This document shows positions 60,395-64,000 of a stretch of DNA of 64,000 bases, one piece after another (positions within the stretch are counted from its first letter, which is position 1; each line of letters opens with the position of its first letter). The stretch covers positions 24,000-87,999 of the forward strand of contig CAYZVS010000004.1 of NCBI GenBank assembly GCA_964482085.1. The letters are read 5' to 3'. The position numbers and the translations under genes are program-made. This stretch comes from CAIXDN01 sp964482085. Its GTDB lineage: Bacteria; Patescibacteriota; Patescibacteriia; 2-12-FULL-60-25. The notes below the pieces were generated by a model. The model was not told the origin of the DNA. It saw nothing but the letters and a program-made list of their open reading frames with translations, and made no database searches.

Positions 60395-60423
60395 ACCTTA
60401 GCAAAAATTGTAATAAAAGTCAA
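60395..60423 (-). promoter_or_regulatory. Promoter of the 375-aa orphan gene
   Basis: On the minus strand TTGACT, 17-nt spacer, TAAGGT preceded by TGC (extended -10); the leader carries GGAGG 8 nt before the ATG. It overlaps the end of the map gene region. Confidence 0.7.
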
Positions 60424-60426
60424 CTC

Positions 60427-61209
60427 TTATTCTTGATCCGGAAACGGTGTCAGAAGATCGTAGCCATCGTCCGTCACAGCAACCGTAACCTCAAAATGAG
60501 CCGCAATACTGCCGTCTTCCGTGGCAATCGTCCACTGATCATCCTTCATATAAACTTCCCAGTCGCCAAGCGTTACCATCGGCTCAACGGCAATAACCAT
60601 ACCCGTTTCCAGCTTAATACGTGGAGCTCGACGTTCGCGATAATGTGGAATCTGCGGCTCTTCGTGTACGGCATGCCCAACGCCATGCCCAACTAAATCG
60701 CGCACAATCCCGTAACCTTTTGGTGTCAAAAAGTCATCAATCGCATTTCCAATATCGTGTACAAATTTTCCGGCGCGAACCTCTTCAAGCCCCTTCAACA
60801 AAGACTCACGCGTATTTACTACCAAGTCTCGTGTCTTCTCATCAGTCTTGCCAACAATCACGGTTGTCGCCATATCTGTACACAAACCCTTGTACCAAAC
60901 ACCAATATCAAGTCCGACAATATCTCCGTCTTTGATCATACGCGCCGGAATCGGCAACCCATGCACAACATCATCATTGATCGAGACACACAATGCGCCC
61001 GGAAAAGGCTTTCCATCTTTATCGATTTTATATCCCAAAAAACTTGGCTTGCCTCCAGCCTCGGCAAATCGTTTAAGCGCGATGGCGTTGAGCTCCTCGG
61101 AAGTTACTCCCGCAACACACGCTTTGCGAATCTCCGCGAGTGTACGTGAAAGCAATGCTCCGCCCTCGCGCAGCACTTCAATTTCTTCCGGCGTTTTAAT
61201 CATGGACAT
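60427..61209 (-). CDS. map: Methionine aminopeptidase type I
   Basis: 260 aa; ATG at 61209, with a second in-frame ATG at 61203. Metal ligands of the pita-bread fold are visible: GDIVGLDIGVWYKGLCTDMA (two Asp), GHGVGHAVHEEP (His), VIAVEPMVTLG (Glu) and TEDGSIAAHFEVTVAV (Glu). It removes the initiator Met from new proteins. Last gene of the rpsE-rplO-secY-adk-map run; it starts 3 nt after adk. Confidence 0.96.
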   Translation of the reverse strand: MSMIKTPEEIEVLREGGALLSRTLAEIRKACVAGVTSEELNAIALKRFAEAGGKPSFLGYKIDKDGKPFPGALCVSINDDVVHGLPIPARMIKDGDIVGLDIGVWYKGLCTDMATTVIVGKTDEKTRDLVVNTRESLLKGLEEVRAGKFVHDIGNAIDDFLTPKGYGIVRDLVGHGVGHAVHEEPQIPHYRERRAPRIKLETGMVIAVEPMVTLGDWEVYMKDDQWTIATEDGSIAAHFEVTVAVTDDGYDLLTPFPDQE

Positions 61210-61212
61210 AGT

Positions 61213-61863
61213 TTAGGTAAATCCCAGCTTCTGGGTCTTCTTGCATAACTCCTCATATAAATCTGCGATCGATTGATCCGCATTGACCGCAAGCAAAATA
61301 CCACGCTGTCGATAATGTGCGGCAAGTGGCTCTGTCATAAAATGATACACGGCAAGCCTCCGACGAACAGCATCTTCCGCATCATCTTTTCGCGTAGTGA
61401 GCTTGCCAGAACAAACGGTACACTGCATTGATGAGATGCCAAACTCGCGATGAAATACAGAGCGACACTGCTCGCATACCAATCGACCACGCAATCGTTT
61501 TATCGCCACCGCATCTGGTAACTTTAATTGGATCGAAAGATTTGGTTTTAATAGCTTGTCTAATGCGACCGCTTGTTCAACATTTCGTGGAAATCCATCA
61601 AGCACATACCCACGCTCCATGGCTAAACCTTTTAACCGCTTAAGTACGATCGCATCTACCAATTCATCAGGAGCAAGCATACCAGCATCCACATAAGACT
61701 CGACCATTTTTCCAATGGCTGTCTTCTCTTTTATTTCAGCGCGTAAAACATTACCCGCTGATACAAATGGAACACCATAACGCTCGGCCAATAACTGACC
61801 TTGTGTCGTTTTGCCTGCTCCATTTGGACCAAACAAAAGTGCTCGTAAGCGTACACGTGCCAT
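61213..61863 (-). CDS. adk: Adenylate kinase with unusual P-loop
   Basis: 216 aa from the ATG at 61863 (MARVRLRALLFGPNGAGKTT). The P-loop reads GPNGAGKTTQ rather than the usual GPPGAGKGTQ, and the next motif SAGNVLRAEI has Asn where STGDMLR normally has Asp. The LID carries a zinc-type four-Cys site (CEQC ... CTVC). The rest (LVDAIVLKRL, YVLDGFPRNVEQAVALDKLL) is typical. It interconverts ATP, AMP and ADP. It lies between secY and map. The altered residues may affect rate or reflect lineage-specific drift. Confidence 0.93.
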   Translation of the reverse strand: MARVRLRALLFGPNGAGKTTQGQLLAERYGVPFVSAGNVLRAEIKEKTAIGKMVESYVDAGMLAPDELVDAIVLKRLKGLAMERGYVLDGFPRNVEQAVALDKLLKPNLSIQLKLPDAVAIKRLRGRLVCEQCRSVFHREFGISSMQCTVCSGKLTTRKDDAEDAVRRRLAVYHFMTEPLAAHYRQRGILLAVNADQSIADLYEELCKKTQKLGFT

Positions 61864-61878
61864 AGCGTCAGAATACAC

Positions 61879-61945
61879 GTAACACGTAGCTCGTAACAGA
61901 GCCTAAGCCCTGCCACATGCTACGTGTTACATCCTATATGCTACG
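61879..61945. repeat. Inverted repeats in the secY-adk gap
   Basis: GTAACACGTAGC (61879-61890) and its reverse complement GCTACGTGTTAC (61919-61930) lie 28 nt apart, followed by a third partial copy ATGCTACGTG. No T-run. It could be a structured mRNA segment or REP-like sequence inside the operon. Confidence 0.5.
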
Positions 61946-61951
61946 TGATTC

Positions 61952-63229
61952 TTAATAAACGTCGTACTCGCGCATCGTAATCTGCGACTGAATCTGCTTA
62001 ATCGATTCCACCACCACCGACACCACAATCAAGATCGACGTACCACCAAGAGCGATGAGACGCGTTCCAACTGCCGCTTCCGCGATCAGAGGTGCGACGG
62101 CGATCAAACCCAAGAACGATGCTCCTCCAAGCGTGATACGATTCACAACGCTCTGAAGGTAATCAGCCGTAGGTTTGCCTGGACGAATGCCCGGAATAAA
62201 TCCGCCTTGCTTCTGAATGTTCTCAGCAACGCGATCCGGATGGAACACGATCGAGGTATAGAAGTAGGTAAAAATAACCACGAGCGAGAAGTAGAGCAAT
62301 CCGTAAATCGCTTGATTCTGCAACGTAACAATGACCCAAGTGGCGGCTTGCGCGATCCATGGGCTACGCGCCTGTGTAAAGAACTGCGCAATCACCGACG
62401 GGAACAAAAGCAGTGAGATAGCAAAGATGATCGGAATAACACCGGTCAGGTTCACACGCAACGGAAGTGAAGAGGCAACGCCACCCACCGATCCGCCCAT
62501 ACCACGCGACTGACGCGCGTACTGAACAGGAACATTGCGCTGACCTTCCGAGACAAACACGACACCCGCAACCATCGCAATCGCCACGGCTCCATACAAT
62601 ACATAAGTAAACCACTGCGAAGAATCCGTGGTTGTAAGCAACTGTGAAAGCGAGCTCGGCAATCCGGCAATAATACCAGCAAAGATAAGCATCGAGATAC
62701 CATTACCTACCTTCTTCTCACTCATAAGCTCACCCATCCACATGAGCAACATCGTTCCACCCGTTACCGCACAGATAATCATCACCACGTGGAGAGGATC
62801 GCCGTTGGTCAAAATCGGTGTTTGTGACTGCTTCAAAAGTTGAAGCAAGCTAAACGACTGGACAATGGCAAGCGGGATCGTGAGCATGCGCGTCCACTGA
62901 TTAATGCGACGCTGTCCTGACTCCCCTTCTTTCTGGATTTCCTCGATACGCGGAAAGATCATTCCCAACAGCTGGAAAATAATCGAAGCAGTAATATACG
63001 GAGCAACACCAAGAGCAACGATACTGAAGTTCTCGATCGTTCCGCCTGAAAACAGGTTCAGAAGACCCAACACCTGGTTGGCGTCAAAGAAGCGCTTAAG
63101 CGCGACCAAGTCGACACCAGGGAGCGGGATATTGGCCATGACGCGGAAGATGACCATCATTCCGAGCACAAAGAGGAGGCCATTGCGTACCTCTTTCACG
63201 CGCCAAGCTTGCATGAGCTTTTCCCACAT
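61952..63229 (-). CDS. secY: Protein translocase subunit SecY
   Basis: 425 aa with ten hydrophobic segments. Signatures: FRVMANIPLPGVD, LGVAPYITASIIFQLLGM, RNVPVQYARQSRGMGG, FPSVIAQFF and GFIPGIRPGKPTADYLQ. It is the central channel of the Sec translocon; SecA is encoded at 20-23 kb. It is in the spc-type operon between rplO and adk. Confidence 0.97.
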   Translation of the reverse strand: MWEKLMQAWRVKEVRNGLLFVLGMMVIFRVMANIPLPGVDLVALKRFFDANQVLGLLNLFSGGTIENFSIVALGVAPYITASIIFQLLGMIFPRIEEIQKEGESGQRRINQWTRMLTIPLAIVQSFSLLQLLKQSQTPILTNGDPLHVVMIICAVTGGTMLLMWMGELMSEKKVGNGISMLIFAGIIAGLPSSLSQLLTTTDSSQWFTYVLYGAVAIAMVAGVVFVSEGQRNVPVQYARQSRGMGGSVGGVASSLPLRVNLTGVIPIIFAISLLLFPSVIAQFFTQARSPWIAQAATWVIVTLQNQAIYGLLYFSLVVIFTYFYTSIVFHPDRVAENIQKQGGFIPGIRPGKPTADYLQSVVNRITLGGASFLGLIAVAPLIAEAAVGTRLIALGGTSILIVVSVVVESIKQIQSQITMREYDVY

Positions 63230-63253
63230 AGGACGACGAAGTTGAGCAAAGAG

Positions 63254-63691
63254 TTATTTGACCGATCCGCCTGCTTTTTCAATCGCTGCCTTAGAACCTG
63301 CAGTGACCGCGACACCTTCAACGGAAAGCTTCTTATCAAAGCTACCGTTTCCGACGATCTTCGCCAAGGTGACGGTGCGACCAATGAGGTTCTTCTCGCG
63401 TAATGTAGCGAGGGTGACCGTTTCACCATCCACAAACACCGAAAGGCGCTTAAGCGGAATAGCAGAGACCTTCTCAAAGTGGCTCTTAAAGCCGCGATTC
63501 TTTGGGAAGGACAAAAGCATCTGCTTCAAGCCTTTCAGCTTAAGCTTATGCGAGCCACCGGTACGGGACTTTTGGCCCTTGGTACCTTTACCCGCGGTCT
63601 TGCCACGACCAGAACCCGCTCCGCGACCGATGCGGAACGACTTACTGCGCGAGCCGTATTTGGGCGCGAGATTGTTGAGAGTAAGAGACAT
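63254..63691 (-). CDS. rplO: 50S ribosomal protein L15
   Basis: 145 aa. The N-terminus SLTLNNLAPKYGSRSKSFRI followed by GRGAGSGRGKTAGKGTKGQK and the SRTGG motif are standard L15; the C-terminus VEGVAVTAGSKAAIEKAGG is typical. It starts 6 nt after the rpsE stop; the rpmD (uL30) gene that lies here in most bacteria is absent. Confidence 0.97.
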   Translation of the reverse strand: MSLTLNNLAPKYGSRSKSFRIGRGAGSGRGKTAGKGTKGQKSRTGGSHKLKLKGLKQMLLSFPKNRGFKSHFEKVSAIPLKRLSVFVDGETVTLATLREKNLIGRTVTLAKIVGNGSFDKKLSVEGVAVTAGSKAAIEKAGGSVK

Positions 63692-63697
63692 AATAGT

Positions 63698-64000
63698 TTA
63701 TGCGGACTTCTCGGAAGCTTGGGACGGGGCTTGTGCCTCGGCCGTACGCTTGGAGAGACGAAGTTTGCGAAGAGCGGCAAACGTCGCTTTCACGTTATTG
63801 GTCTTATTGTTAGAACCAAGAATCTTGGCAACAACATTAGGGATACCGGCGAGTTCAAGCACGATGCGCACGGCGCCCCCTGCTTTGACACCCGTACCTT
63901 CCGGAGCTGGCTTAAGAAGAACAAAGGCGGCACCAAATTTGGCTTCCACGACGTGTGGAATCGTTCCTTTCACAAGCGGAACACTGAACAATGCTTTGCG
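63698..64000 (-). CDS. rpsE: 30S ribosomal protein S5 (5' part outside window)
   Basis: 101 codons visible, continuing past the right edge (the frame reads in with Arg-Lys-Ala-Leu before the first possible start). The C-terminal domain is clear: VPLVKGTIPHVVEAKFGAAF, PAPEGTGVKAGGAVRIVLEL, AGIPNVVAKILGSNNKTN. The Ala/Ser-rich tail (AEAQAPSQASEKSA) is lineage-specific. First visible gene of the spc-type operon. Confidence 0.96.
   Translation of the reverse strand, partial: RKALFSVPLVKGTIPHVVEAKFGAAFVLLKPAPEGTGVKAGGAVRIVLELAGIPNVVAKILGSNNKTNNVKATFAALRKLRLSKRTAEAQAPSQASEKSA

Noticed and set aside
1..64000. CRISPR array, insertion sequence, prophage or rRNA genes
   Set aside because: No regularly spaced repeats, transposase, integrase, phage structural genes or rRNA segments were seen. 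The only repeated units are the DUF559-flanking elements and small inverted repeats.

Overview
The window most likely comes from a Patescibacteria/CPR bacterium. The sequence evidence is a spc-type ribosomal block at the right end (rpsE-rplO-secY-adk-map, minus strand) in which rpsE and rplO are 6 nt apart, leaving no room for rpmD (uL30, a protein CPR genomes characteristically lack). Other signs are tightly packed genes with 4-8 bp overlaps, many start codons sitting directly behind a -10 box (leaderless mRNAs), DUF5667/DUF5665 proteins and very large secreted repeat proteins. TGA is used as an ordinary stop, so there is no recoding. The assignment is inferred from gene content, not from a search.

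Layout. 1-9.1 kb: surface-glycan cluster with a double-headed GT4 glycosyltransferase running off the left edge, a methyltransferase, two more GT4 enzymes, AsnB-type amidotransferase and an O-antigen-ligase-like polymerase with TPRs. 9.1-9.7 kb: a DUF559 nuclease gene bracketed by two direct copies of a double-hairpin repeat. 9.7-15.8 kb: a 1290-aa secreted beta-repeat surface protein, a DUF5667 membrane protein and an ECF sigma factor; a 34-bp perfect palindrome then separates the sigma gene from a small HTH gene. 16-30 kb: housekeeping (GT4, YraN, methyltransferases, MTH1-like Nudix, SecA, HPF, MurB, MurC, GlyA, YsxC) with small unknown genes. 30-43 kb: membrane and surface region: DUF389, DUF5665, a frameshifted beta-helix/peptidoglycan-binding protein, MsrA, VF530, an M23 lipoprotein, a sortase next to a frameshifted DUF3494-DUF11-LPNTG protein, a secreted GH3 enzyme, and tRNA-Trp. 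43-50 kb: two FAD-dependent desaturase/oxidase-like proteins, an alpha/beta hydrolase, DUF817, a membrane-anchored methyltransferase and a PlsC-like acyltransferase. 49.7-53.7 kb: Spy-like protein, membrane protein and ECF sigma factor; YceI; DUF4015. 53.6-58 kb: a terpene-synthase-like fusion carrying both a class II DxDD motif and a class I DDxxD motif, sitting one nucleotide behind a histidine kinase gene, which is preceded by a 35-codon peptide ORF and an OmpR-type regulator. 58-64 kb: MutM, an orphan helical protein, Map, Adk, SecY, L15 and S5.

How it fits together. Much of the window builds or remodels the cell envelope: glycan assembly and ligation, peptidoglycan precursors, Sec export, sortase anchoring, and two separate sigma/membrane-protein modules likely to sense envelope state. 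The most unusual unit is the regulator-peptide-kinase-terpene synthase run at 53.6-57.9 kb, which together with the desaturase-like genes at 44-47 kb suggests an isoprenoid-derived product of unknown identity. Two expression styles coexist: leaderless starts in many ordinary genes, and a smaller set of free-standing genes with strong -35/-10 boxes, a Shine-Dalgarno and their own hairpin terminator.
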